Shown here piece after piece: positions 1-9,669 of a DNA stretch of 64,000 nucleotides. The translations under genes and the position numbers were made by a program. The DNA is from Miscanthus floridulus. Taxonomy: Eukaryota > Streptophyta > Magnoliopsida > Poales > Poaceae. The stretch spans positions 55,114,852-55,178,851 of the forward strand of contig NC_089584.1 of NCBI RefSeq assembly GCF_019320115.1, written 5' to 3'. Position 1 is the first letter of the stretch. Each line of letters opens with the position of its first letter. The notes under the pieces are model-generated. The model ran no database searches, was not told the origin of the DNA, and was given only the letters and a program-made list of their open reading frames with translations.

Positions 1-669
1 CATATTTAGGAGGCCACATGTTCATATTCACTAATGCTCCTTTTGATGCCTTGATGAGTGACGATGTAACCACCACACCCTCCAACTTGAGGAACATTGA
101 GTTTATTCTTTGCTTTGCTAAGAAGCTGATAGGGTTGGAGGGGTCCTATGATCCTAAGGCTGGTCAACATGTGAATGTCTGCTAAGGTCGCTATCATAGT
201 CCCATGTCCAAACATGAAGGCATTGAACGCATTGGACCAAAAGTAAGAAGCGGATTTGAGTAATGGTTCATTCTTCTTCATGTTAGATAGAGATAGGGTT
301 ATACATTGATCCAAGTCATGGGTTACCCAAGTGGCCCAGTGTGTTCTTGCGACCCTACGGTACTAATACCTTTAGCTGTCCAATTGATGCGGCCAAGCTC
401 GGAAGGTTCTCTTCTAGACTGATGAACTCATATCAAACTGCTTAAAAGGAAGCCTATTAGTTTCTAGGTTGGTGACCTTAGTCGAATCTAGATCACCCAT
501 AGGCCCTAGAAAGTATGTGTTTTAGCATTGGCCATTGGGATCAGAATTTCATTCTTGAGCTCCTAAAAGTAAATAGGGAAAAAATGAATTCAAGAGCTAG
601 GACTGGTTGGAATTGACTATTAGGGGAGTGATGGATTTGTACCTCTGGGACATGGTCGACAGTCACCAT
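1..669 (-). pseudogene. Antisense plant-mobile-domain (PMD) gene, N-terminal part, in element A
   Basis: On the minus strand a 27-nt exon 1 (669-643) reads MVTVDHVPE and ends at a GT. A short intron (642-563) ends in TTTTAG, and exon 2 opens with ELKNEILIP. Further in, a PMD core is legible: DLDQCITLSLS, then ASYFWSNAFNAFMFGHGTM, then MLTSLRI. The same exon structure and residues occur in the PMD gene at 33541 in element C, so both descend from one intron-bearing gene. Several in-frame stops (TAG, TAA) break exon 2, and the window edge removes the C-terminal part. PMD proteins (PF10536; Arabidopsis MAIN and MAIL1) are host proteins linked to silencing of transposable elements. The start is chosen because exon 1 is identical in length in both copies. 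Confidence 0.8.
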
Positions 670-1001
670 TAAACCTAAGTGCTAGATCTAGATCTGCAAA
701 ACAAGTTTGGTAGTGTAGTCCTCTGGCCAAAATACCGTTCCCCAGAAGCCAGGTGGTGATGGGGTCCTTCACAAAATTTGAAGCCTGAATCTGCTAGGGT
801 TTGAAACTCAAAGACTACGGCACGAGAGGAGTAGAAGCAGAACAACCGAATAAAAACACAAGGGTGATTTAGGGATTTATATCAACCTTCAATCTAAGCT
901 AAGAGGATAGAGCGACCAAATGAAGAAGATAGGGGTTTTAGAGTGAATGCATGACGCATGCAGCAGTCATGAGAGATAATTTTGGAATAAAATTATTTTA
1001 T

Positions 1002-1020
1002 CCCAAAATTGAGGGGCATG
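1002..1020 (+). other. Polypurine tract of element A
   Basis: The purine-rich run AAAATTGAGGGG followed by CATG lies immediately upstream of the LTR start TGTTGACACTG. The same arrangement (AAAATTGGGGGGCATG before TGTTTACACC) is seen on the minus strand at 33262-33247 in element C. It marks the plus-strand priming site and therefore the orientation. Confidence 0.8.
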
Positions 1021-2742
1021 TGTTGACACTGAAATTTGGTTCGGGACATGAAGGCCCAGAGTTTTGGGGTTTATTAAAGAAAGCCAAAATATTCAGCTAG
1101 ATCAGCTAACCTAATTACCCTCAAGATCAGCCAAATGATGATGACGTTATCCCTAGGATAAACTTCAACAGGCGAGACATGGTGGCAAAAAGGCAGGAAG
1201 ACACGTCGAACTCCATAGACGGGGAAGATTGGGGTCCAAGTTGTTCTAATTTAGGATGTTTTGTTCTCTTTTTCAAGTTTTGGTAATCAGTCTTGTTTGA
1301 CCAGGACTCATAGTCAAGCCTCGAGTATAAATATTGAACCCCAGCTATTGTAATAGATATCTCTGCGATCAATCAAAAACCCGTACCTTTACTTTTTGGC
1401 TTATGCCACCCTTTAGGAGTAGGAGTAGAGTAGATATCGATGAGTTCTTTGGGCAAGAGTTGTTGCATCGGTTAGGTCCGACCTCTGGTTTGTTTGATAG
1501 TATCCGTCATGACTTATACTTTGTTTATAAGGCTGCATCGGTTAGGTCTGACCTCTTGTAAGCTTTATCAAGTTTTATCAGTAGTTGTAAGGTTGCATCG
1601 GTCTGGCTTGATCTTGTGCAATTTCTGATACAAGTTACCCCTTGATTCTTATCAAAATTTATAAGGTTGCATCGGTCCAGCTTGATCTCATGCAAATTTT
1701 GATACGGATTAGTTATCGGTTAAATCTATTAAGATTGGTAGGGTTTCCTTGCTATTTTGAATATATTTGCTAGTTATAGATCTTGTTATAATTAGTATTC
1801 TTACTATTTGTAACAACATCACCCCTTGCTAGATTAAGATTGAAACAGATCAGCTTTATATCTCGTTAAACTATCGTCTTGTCGCTTTACACAGTCTTGA
1901 TCTCACTTTGGTGATGGTTTTGGCTAGATTAGTCATTTTGTTCCAATCTTGATCAAAGATAACATGTGGTCAAGGCATGTTTGATCCTAAATAAAGCTTG
2001 TTAGTTGATGAAATCTAGTCTAGAACTGCTATTGGCTTCTATCGATCTGGTCGACCCCCACTGTTAGCATTATAGATTAGAAATTATCAATTAACAAGTC
2101 TTGCTTACAGTCAAACATAGTCTCTGGCTGCATGCTATGTTCGCATCGGCTATTTAGCCGATCACCTGCGCTTTCACGATCGTAACATGCTTTCACGATT
2201 CTATTGAGTGTGTACAGGCTCGTATTCTTTGAAGGTTTAATCTGTTATCATTATTATGGCTGCCATCGATCTGGTCGAACCCCACTATTAGAGATAATAG
2301 ATTGGATCTGATAGGTTTATGGATCTATCAATATTTAATGGTGGAGTGTTTGCATGTTATGAGCTTACTTTCACTAGAATCAGCTATTTTAGCTGATAGC
2401 CCGCTTATTGAGAATATATTGGCTATTCATATGTTTGTACTTGCTCTTATCCTGGTCAAAAGCTAGTATATTTCTCAATTAATACTAACGCTTTCATGTT
2501 TACTCATCATAACCTTACATGCTCTCATGATCATCGGTTGTTAAGATATATATAATCGAATATTTGATGATTGTCGATGTGCTTATTTTATTCGTCTTGC
2601 ATTATGAACATGCTGGATATCGACTCTTTAGTCGATAGCCTTATCTCATTGGCTACTTAGCCGCACATTTGGAACTATCTAGAGCAACACCAGCATGTTT
2701 CACCTTAAATTACTGATCAATTTTTCCTCCTTGTCAATTACA
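1021..2742 (+). repeat. LTR of element A
   Basis: The LTR starts TGTTGACACTG after the polypurine tract and ends at TCAATTACA, just before a leader with a primer-binding-site-like TGGCACGCC. It resembles the LTR of element C at 57423-58966 (minus strand): both share the end block CACCTTAAATTACTGAT and repeated TGCATCGGT motifs. Its length is about 1.72 kb against about 1.54 kb in element C. Confidence 0.75.
1461..1705 (+). repeat. TGCATCGGT tandem motif array in the LTR
   Basis: Four spaced copies of a unit containing TGCATCGGT followed by a GACC or GATC half lie at about 1463, 1533, 1593 and 1677, roughly 60 to 80 bases apart. Inverted-strand equivalents (GGTCGACCGGATCGATGCAG) occur three times in each LTR of element C, at about 32645-32820 and 58365-58545. 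The position inside the LTR suggests promoter or enhancer repeats, but that is inference. Confidence 0.65.
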
Positions 2743-2884
2743 GGGTCAAATTCATTGGCACGCCCTAGGTCACGACCATCCGATCTAGTGTTTCCCTAAG
2801 GTCGGGGAGAGCTTGGGATCTGCTCCATGCGGTTTCTCCCAGCTTGTTGTGTGTCCTTGGCGGCGAGGATTGGCCCATCGCTTT
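2743..2884 (+). other. Leader with candidate primer binding site after the LTR
   Basis: Directly after the LTR comes GGGTCAAATTCAT and then TGGCACGCCC (from 2756), which fits the TGG start of a primer binding site. The following ~130 bases resemble the leader of element C. Sequence similar to the F-box pseudogene begins at about 2885, so the leader is truncated there. Confidence 0.55.
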
Positions 2885-3780
2885 TCGCTGTTGACACACT
2901 ATAACCCCCACTCAGCCACCTCCCCTACCTCCTCCTCAATCAACGTAAGTCGATCATGCCGCTTCGCCTCTCCAGCCCTCTGTCTCCTTGATGTCCTCAC
3001 ATCATAGCTCCATCCACCCTAGCAATCATGTTACTGATGACGCTTCCTAACACATGCAAATTGTGATCGCCACACACCTCGCTATGACCTCGGATCGACC
3101 CATGCACGACCTCCGCAGCGTATAGGTGACCTTCTCATCAAAGCATCGCATCTGTGGTGACCCCGCCATTGATTGGTGTCTAGCACTAGATCGGTTTAGA
3201 CGTGGGATGATAGGGCTAACCCCATCGACTACTATGCCCTCCTTGCTAGCCTAACCTAAGTCGGCAACTCGAAGGCTTGCTTCCTCACCAAGATACAAAT
3301 CATATTCATGGAAAAACACAACCTCCAGTCATGCCTCGATGATCTTGCCTGCATCACCAATGGTGGGCCCAATGTGGTAGCCTATCTGGTCACCCTAATG
3401 CTCTATAGGCACAGTGGCGATGTCGGCGACAATGACACTGTGAAGCGGTACATGAGATGAGTCGAGGGCGAGCAAGAATCACGGGCAGCAGTAGTAGACC
3501 AACGAGTTGGTGGCTAAGCAACAAGGGGTGTGTGCTGTGCCGTGACCCAGCCATTAAGGTGATCTACAATACGATGTGGGCACCATTGTCGTTGTCGCCA
3601 CAAGCATAGGTGCGCGGCGATCTTCCGTGCGCAGGTGGCATCTGCGGTAATATTATTGACGGATGGGAACTTAGGGCTCTGTATTGCAGCGAGGACTGTA
3701 GTCTTTGTCAAGAAATCCAATTTTTCAAATGGGAATTTAGAATAAGAGACTAGTAATTCAGTCTTTACGTGTGAGAGTGA
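2885..3780 (+). pseudogene. F-box pseudogene, copy 1
   Basis: The stretch is co-linear with the better-preserved minus-strand copy at 24272-23434. Legible pieces are YYALLASLT, then ACFLTKIQIIFMEKHNL, then CLDDLACITNGG, AYLVTLMLYRHSGD and RYMRxVEGEQES. These belong to a grass F-box family resembling At2g35280-like proteins, whose C-terminal part is rich in such blocks. The F-box itself appears deleted here: the region after the first ATG-like position does not match the LPNELAIEIASHL segment of copy 2. Frameshifts and TAG/TGA stops are frequent, so no product is expected. The copy is the left arm of the inverted repeat. Confidence 0.65.
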
Positions 3781-4192
3781 ATTACTCCCTCTGTCCTGAA
3801 ATGTAGTGTATTCTAGCATTTGAAATTTGTCCACAAATATAGTGTATTCTGTAGCTTTTGATTTCCTGATGATTTTGCTTTTCTATTGTTTTGTTTTGTT
3901 TCAATTATATTTGTTTCCTTTAGGGATGCAATGAAAGTACTCATATGAAACAGTTCCCTGTATAATGTGAGATGTGTCCGGCCTGGTTAGATTTACAATG
4001 CTCAGACTTTCTTGTGTGTGTAGTAAAATTTGAATAGCTTTGTGACTCCTCCGTTAGGCACTAGATTGATGCAAGACTAGATCGGATCAATTCCATTATG
4101 CGTGTTTACCACACTAGAAAGAGAACCAGAAAGAAACTTGCAGGCAAAACAAACTAACTAGGGCTAGAAACTGGCTACCAAATGACCCCTGG
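2885..4192 (+). repeat. Left arm of a large interrupted inverted repeat
   Basis: The arm runs from the F-box pseudogene through the left end of the mariner-like element to GCTACCAAATGACC near 4192. Its reverse complement is found at 5213-5589 and continues at 23433-24480; the interruption between these two parts is the Copia element. Before that insertion the arms were about 1.3 to 1.4 kb each with a loop of about 1.0 kb (4193-5212). Confidence 0.75.
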
Positions 4193-5212
4193 TTCAGTAG
4201 TAGTAGTCATTAGTGGCTTTGATCTATGTTGAACCCAACTCGTCTTATTTTCATGACTGCTTCAGTCTTCAGTTTGTAACTCGTCAGTCTTCAGCCTTTA
4301 GTCTACCCCTCGACTGTTGTGACTGCTTGTGTGCTCCTGCATTCTTGTGCAGACATGCACGCATGGGTGGCGTCAACAGCCTATTGTAGCAGGGACATCA
4401 TCTCATGGCCCATCGCATTGATGTGCCGCGGTGAAGCAACACTGCCAAACCATGAAAATGTCTCATTGCTCGTTGGTCATGGGGTGGTACTTTGTATTAA
4501 CTGGGTTGAACTCTATTGAGCATGGTGTAGCTCAAGTCATTTGGTTTCTATTTGTTTTTTTGTTGCCTTGGTGTCTTTGTCAATCTTTGTTGAACTTACA
4601 AGAACCTTGCAGCGAGAAGCAAGTCTTGCCTCAGTCTAATGCAGAGTTGAGTAGCCATTGGTGTGAAATGTTATTGGACACGTAAGAAAGTCCGACCTCT
4701 ATACATTTGGACGCGTCTGACAGTATCCTCCATAGTTTTTTCTCATTTTCCTGTGATGCTTGTTACTATATCGTTTACAAATTTTAACTTTGACTAACTT
4801 TATTGGAAAGAGTAACAACATCTATGACATAAATTGCAAGGGAAGATACGTAAAGAAAGAGTAACAACATGTGTGTCCCAACTCCTAATATAAGGAAGAT
4901 ACATCAAATGCAACGTGACAAAACATCAAATGGAACTTTATTTACTCCTCTACTTATGACTCCGAGAACAAGCGAACATAGGACTAAAGTTTAATAGCAA
5001 AGATCCTAGGGTGTTTGGTTTAGGTGACTCAAAGAGACTAAAGCAATTCAAAAAGACCAGAGCACCCCTATTAATTGCCTAGGATCTTTGCTACTACCAC
5101 AGTATTGAGGGGTAGGGGTGTCTTTTTTGGCCCTCTGCATGTCTGCGTTTACTTTTGTTGAACTTTATATTAGGTGGGTTAGACTCTATTGAGCTTGGTG
5201 TAGATTAGGTCC
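4193..5212. other. Loop of the inverted repeat, no supported gene
   Basis: The loop carries an imperfect direct repeat (ACTCTATTGAGC followed by TGGTGTAG at about 4510 and 5175), one copy of a dispersed repeat near 4620-4732, and a small hairpin at 4995-5093. A stretch near 4900-4980 (AAATGCAACGTGACAAAACA, TTATTTACTCCTCTA) resembles the 3' ends of the minus-strand genes at 26820 and 27826. Short open frames here have no recognisable product. Confidence 0.5.
4995..5093. repeat. Small hairpin MITE-like repeat
   Basis: A perfect 16-base inverted repeat (TAGCAAAGATCCTAGG at 4995-5010 and its complement at 5078-5093) flanks a 67-base middle that contains GTGTTTGGTTTAGGTGACT and GACTAAAG. The GGTGTTTGG/GACTAAA wording is common in small grass MITEs. 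The family is not assigned. Confidence 0.5.
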
Positions 5213-5590
5213 TTTGGTCATTTGGTAGCGGGTTTCTAGCCTCTGTTGGTTGGTTTTGCCTATAGGTTTCTTTCTGGTTCTCTTTCTAATTTGTAGTATG
5301 GTAAACATGCATAATGGAATTCATCTGATCTAATGCCTAAAGGAGAAGCCACATAGCTATTCAAATTTTACTACACATGTAAGAAAGTCCAAGCATAATA
5401 ACTCTGACCGGGCTGGACACATCTCATGTTATACAGAGAAACCTATTTCGTACGAGTACTTTCGTTGAATCCCTAAAGGAAACAAATAAAATAGAAACAA
5501 AAGAACAGGAAATCAAAGGCTGCAGAATACACTATATTTGAGGATAGATTTCAAATGCCAAAGTACACTATATTTTAGGATGGAGGGAGT

Positions 5591-7214
5591 TAAAAGCATC
5601 TAGGCCCCTAGTTGGGTTTGGGTGATTAATGACAATACGTGATTATTGTGACTAATGTGTGTTTTACAGAGGCAATTAAGTTAGGTCATGGTAATGGTGA
5701 TTGATTGGGCAATCAAAGTGGTCATGCCCCTACAATGGAAATCATTTTGGTTTTCAAAGGATGGACGACAAGGTTAAGGATGGACTAGTTCTAAGTGTCG
5801 ATTGGAGTTGGAGAGACACTTAGAGTAGTTTAGGACTTTGTTTTTCCTTTAGCCGTACTATTAAGGGGGGTATGAACGCGTAGCTTGACCTAGGTGAGTC
5901 TAGTGAGTTAGGTGTGATGCACACTTGCTAAATCTAGCACTAGGTAGCTCCTTAATAGTCCTTTGATCCAATGGAGCAAACTTCATTCACATATGATCAA
6001 GAGTTGGAAGTGAATGGAGGGTCAAATACTGACCGAACGTTGGCTCCGGTGTGACCGGACGCTGGCTTAGGGTCTAGTCAATTCATTTGGCCAAGGTGAA
6101 AGCATCTGGAAGTGACTGGACGCTGCGAGGTCAAGTGACCGGACGCTGAGGGCCAGCGTCCGGTCGACTCTAGTAAGGTCCTAGAGAGGGAGAATCCTAA
6201 TCGGATGCGTCCAGTCATTGCTGATCGGACGCTGATCAGGTTCCAGCTACTGACCGGACGCTGCTCAGCAAGTGACTAGACGCTAGGGGTCCAGTGTCCG
6301 GTCAACATCAGTAAGGTTCCAGTGAGGGGAAATCGTGACCGGATGCGTCCGGTCAGTGCTGACCAGACGCTGGCAGCGTCCGGTCAACACTAAATCACTG
6401 AAGTTTAGGGTGTACTGACCGAAGCGTCCGGTCAACATGACCGGAGCGTCCGGTCACCCCATAGAGGCAAATAACAGTTCATTTTTTAGCCGGTGTTATA
6501 AATACAACCTCCGCTCGTGTGGGGGGGTACTTTTGCTCATTCCAATAGCTGAGAAACATGTTTGAGAGTGCCAAGAAGAGCAAGGTCCTAGTGAGGTGAT
6601 TGAGATTTGAGAATCCCAAAGAGAGGCCTCATTAGTGAGATCAAGAGTAGCAAAGTGTGCATCCACCCTTCTCATTAGGCTTTTCATGGTCAAGTGAGAG
6701 TTCATGCTTGTTACACTTGGTGATCGCCATCACCTAGATGGCTTGGTGGTGATTGGGAGTTTAGTGATCATCCGGCGGAGCTTGTGGGTGACCCAACTCA
6801 AGTTGTGAGCGGTTGTGGGTGATTCACCGCGATGGAGTGTTGAAGAATCAACCCATAGAGAGCAATTGATCCTTGCGTGGATCAAGGGAGAGCTACACCC
6901 TTGTGCGGGTGCTCCAACGAGGACTAGTGGGAGTGGCGACTCTCTGATACCTCGGCAAAACATCACCACGTTCCTTCTCCTCTCTTTACTTTAAGCATTT
7001 ACTTTGAGCAATTCATTACTTGTCATTTACATTCCTAGAATTGTCATGCTAGAGTATGATTGGAACTTAGGGTGCTAAACTTTTGTGCATTAGATCAATA
7101 CAAACACTTTATAGGCACAAGGGGTTAATTCAGTTAACCATAGGTTTTGATTATTGCAAAGAAATTTGTAATTAGCCCAATTCACCCCCCCTCTTGGGCA
7201 TCTTGATCCTTTCA
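5591..7214 (+). repeat. 5' LTR of Copia element 1
   Basis: It starts TAAAAGCATCTAGGCCCC (the 3' LTR has the canonical TG start) and ends CATCTTGATCCTTTCA, followed at once by the primer binding site. It is 68 bases longer than the 3' LTR; most of the difference is one block of GACCGGACGC units near 6280-6350 that is missing in the 3' copy. CpG-to-TpG differences between the LTRs are common. Confidence 0.92.
6030..6465 (+). repeat. GACCGGACGC / GCGTCCGGTC motif array in the 5' LTR
   Basis: About twenty direct and inverted copies of a 10 to 14-base motif (TGACCGGACGCTG and its complement CAGCGTCCGGTCA) occur at irregular spacing. The motif recurs in the 3' LTR (about 22300-22660), in the spacer after pol (13290-13580) and in a second Copia family (59600-60080). 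The inverted pairs could fold and are rich in CpG. Confidence 0.85.
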
Positions 7215-7228
7215 ATTGGATCAGAGCC
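7215..7228 (+). other. Primer binding site of Copia element 1
   Basis: ATTGGATCAGAGCC directly follows the LTR end and matches, with a missing T, the ATTGGTATCAGAGC site complementary to initiator methionine tRNA used by most plant Copia elements. Confidence 0.8.
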
Positions 7229-7266
7229 TCCTGCTCACATATTTAGGCTTAACTGCCTAGAGCAAG

Positions 7267-9655
7267 ATGTCTCATGGGGATGGACCTCCTCCTATCTTTG
7301 AGGGAGATGATTTTCCTTATTAGAAAATTCACATGGAGGCGTATCTAGAAGCTCTAGATGTTGGTATTCTTAGAGCCGCCTCACAAGGCTTCCCACAACC
7401 TCAGGATGCTACTCACCTACAATGCGATGAGGTGAACTACGAGAAGTGGAATGCAAAGGCTCGAAACACCATCTTTAGAGGCCTTTGCAAAGATGTGTTC
7501 AATCGGGTGAGGAACCACAAAGATGCCCATGCACTATGGTCGGACGTTTGTGCGCTCCATGAGGGAACTAAGAGTGAGCGTGAGGAACGCTATCATCTTG
7601 TCATGAAAAAGCTCAACTCTTTTGAAATGCTTCCTAAAGAATGTGCTAATGAGATGTATTCACGTTTGAATGTTCTTGTAGAGGAAGTCAATGGGCTTGG
7701 ACTCACTCAAATGCAACCATCTGATGTTGTAAGAAAGATTTTGAGTGTCCTCCCCATTGATAAATATGGACATATTGTGACCGTGCTTCATCAAGGTGAT
7801 CTTTCCACTACTACACCAACACAAATTTTGGGAAAGATAAATGCTCATGAGATGTACATGCACATCACGCCACAAGATGGCTCATCCTCTACCAAGAAGA
7901 AAGATAAGGACTTAGCATTCAAAGCTAGTCAAGAGAAGGGTAAAGCAAGACTTGAGTATGAGAGCTCAAGTGATGATGAAGTTGATGATGAAAGTCTTGC
8001 TCTCAAGGTGAAGAAGACCGCCATGATGCTAAAGAAGCTCAATAAGAGTGGCATCAAGTTTGATGGCAAGAAGAAGAAGTTCTTCACTAGCTCTAGAAGG
8101 AAGCCAATCTCCAAGATGGATTGCTTCAATTATGGAGAACTTGGTCATCTAGCACACCAATGCACTAAGCCCAAGAAAGACAAGTTCAAGAACAAATACA
8201 AGGGCAAGAAAGATGACTCAAGCAATGAAGAAGAAGAAGAACAAGCCATACAAGAAGAGAGATGTCAAGAAGAGGGACTTCCACAAGAAGAAGAAGAGTG
8301 TAAAGGCATACATTATTGGTGATTGGCTCACGGACATTGATTCATCTAGTGCCTCATCCGATGCTGATAGTGACAATGAGAAGGTGGCCACAATTGTTAT
8401 CAACTCTTCATCATCTTCATTGCCACCACCGCCATCATCCTCTAGACACCTATGCCTTATGGCCAAGGGTGACCGCAAGGTATCTAACAATGATGATAGT
8501 AGTGATGATGAGCATGCTAGTGATGATGATAGCGATAGTGATGATGATGAATATGAATCACCTTCTTATGATGATCTTGCTAGATTGCTAAAACAATATA
8601 CTAAGATCATTATAAAAACTAGAGCTAAGAATGAAAAGCTAGAGGCTAAAAATGATGCACTTTTAGCAAAATGTGATATAGCCGAAAAGGCTAGTGTTGA
8701 GCTTAGAGAAGCAAATGATGCTATATCATCCAAACTCAAGGAGCTCAAATCTTCTAAGAAAGAGCTTAAAGATAAACATGATAAACTTGAGAGGACACAT
8801 AATGTGCTCATCACTAGCCACAACAATCTAAGAGAAGAATATACTACTCTTAAGGTTAATCATGATAATCTTGTAATTGCTCAAGAATTCTTATCCAATG
8901 AACCACATGATGCTACTAACGATGTTGTTAAGATTGATATAGCTACATCATGTGATGACTTGATTATTGAGAGCATTGAGCAAAGTTCTAGTAGCAAGGG
9001 AAAGCAAGTGGTTGAAGCCGATGATTATGATGAGTTTGTCAAGCTCAAGAATGACAATGAAAAGCACAAGAAAGATCTTGAAGAACTCAAAACCACTAAG
9101 TGGCTAGAAACTATTGTTCATGATGATGGTTTGATCCTTGAGAATGAGAAGCTCAAAGATGAGAACAAGAAGCTCAAGGAAGAGAAAAACAATGATGCTC
9201 TCAAGGAAGAAAACAAGAAGCTCAAGTTGGAGAAAGAGCATCTTAAGATTGGATTGAGCAAGTTCACTAGAGGCAAGCATCTTCAAAGTGAGCAACTAAT
9301 GAACACCGTCATGAAGATGGATAGAAGTGGCATTGGGTACTTGGCAAATCAAGAGAAGAAGGCTCAAGCTCAACAACAACATAAGTCCAAGCCAAAGCCA
9401 AAGAGATGTTTTGAGTGTGGACAAGAAGGCCACTTTGCTCATGAGTGCCAAACTCCACCACCACAACCCTTGCCCAAGCATGCTAGACCTTTTGCCTTCA
9501 ATGCTCACTACATGCTTAGAAAGGATTCTAGTGGAAAGATGAAAGTCATGTTCTTAGGTCCTCCCAACAATAATAGACCCAAGAAAATTTGGGTTGCAAA
9601 GTCACTTGTTGAGAAGGTGAAGGGCCCTCAACAAGTTTGGGTTCCTAAAGCTTGA
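7267..9655 (+). pseudogene. gag of Copia element 1
   Basis: Gag builds the particle that packages element RNA. The frame opens at 7267 (MSHGDGPPPIFEGDDFPY), is stopped at once by TAG at 7321 where TGG (W) is expected, and continues with a UBN2-type gag region (YEKWNAKARNTIF, LSVLPIDKYGHI). A CCHC knuckle with the second Cys replaced by Tyr (CFNYGELGHLAHQC) follows near 8120. A one-base frameshift in the GAA-repeat tract at about 8225-8245 moves the reading to the next frame, which runs to 9655 through a Ser/Asp-rich stretch, a long Lys/Glu coiled coil and an intact knuckle CFECGQEGHFAHEC. Two knuckles and a coiled coil fit SIRE-lineage gags of about 800 residues. Confidence 0.88.
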
Positions 9656-9669
9656 TCTCTTGTGTGTAG

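Larger units (their letters stand above)
1..2884 (+). mobile_element. Element A: 3' part of a Tat-like Gypsy retrotransposon
   Basis: The element is read on the + strand because a polypurine tract at 1002-1020 lies directly before an LTR that starts at 1021. The left side is cut by the window start, so gag and pol are not seen. The only coding content left of the LTR is an antisense plant-mobile-domain gene. Beyond the LTR, 2743-2884 resembles the leader that follows the 5' LTR of element C (57422 downward on the minus strand). The LTR therefore has internal sequence on both sides. The family assignment rests on the shared layout with element C, which has a Gypsy-type gag and protease. Confidence 0.75.
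3785..5589. mobile_element. Mariner/Stowaway-ended element with long inverted termini
   Basis: The left end CTCCCTCTGTCCTGAAATGTAGTG follows a TA at 3783-3784, and the right end reads GGATGGAGGGAG to 5589. With the Copia insertion removed, the right end is followed by TA (5590 plus 23433) and then ATTCAC, the mirror of the left flank. CTCCCTC ends with a TA target duplication are typical of Stowaway/mariner elements in grasses. Inverted similarity extends about 400 bases inward. I find no transposase motif in the 1 kb centre, so the element is non-autonomous or is the breakpoint of an inverted duplication. Confidence 0.65.

Noticed and set aside
4193..5212. Transposase gene in the centre of the mariner-like element
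   Set aside because: No DDE/D motif or helix-turn-helix text is readable in any frame; the short frames are unrelated.
6030..6465. Regularly repeated motif that could suggest a CRISPR array
   Set aside because: Spacing is irregular, copies occur in both orientations, and the array lies in both LTRs of a plant retrotransposon. There is no cas gene or unique spacer set.
8218..9508. Minus-strand Leu/Ser-rich frames opposite gag of Copia element 1
   Set aside because: They are shadows of the Lys/Glu/Asp-rich gag coiled coil on the + strand.
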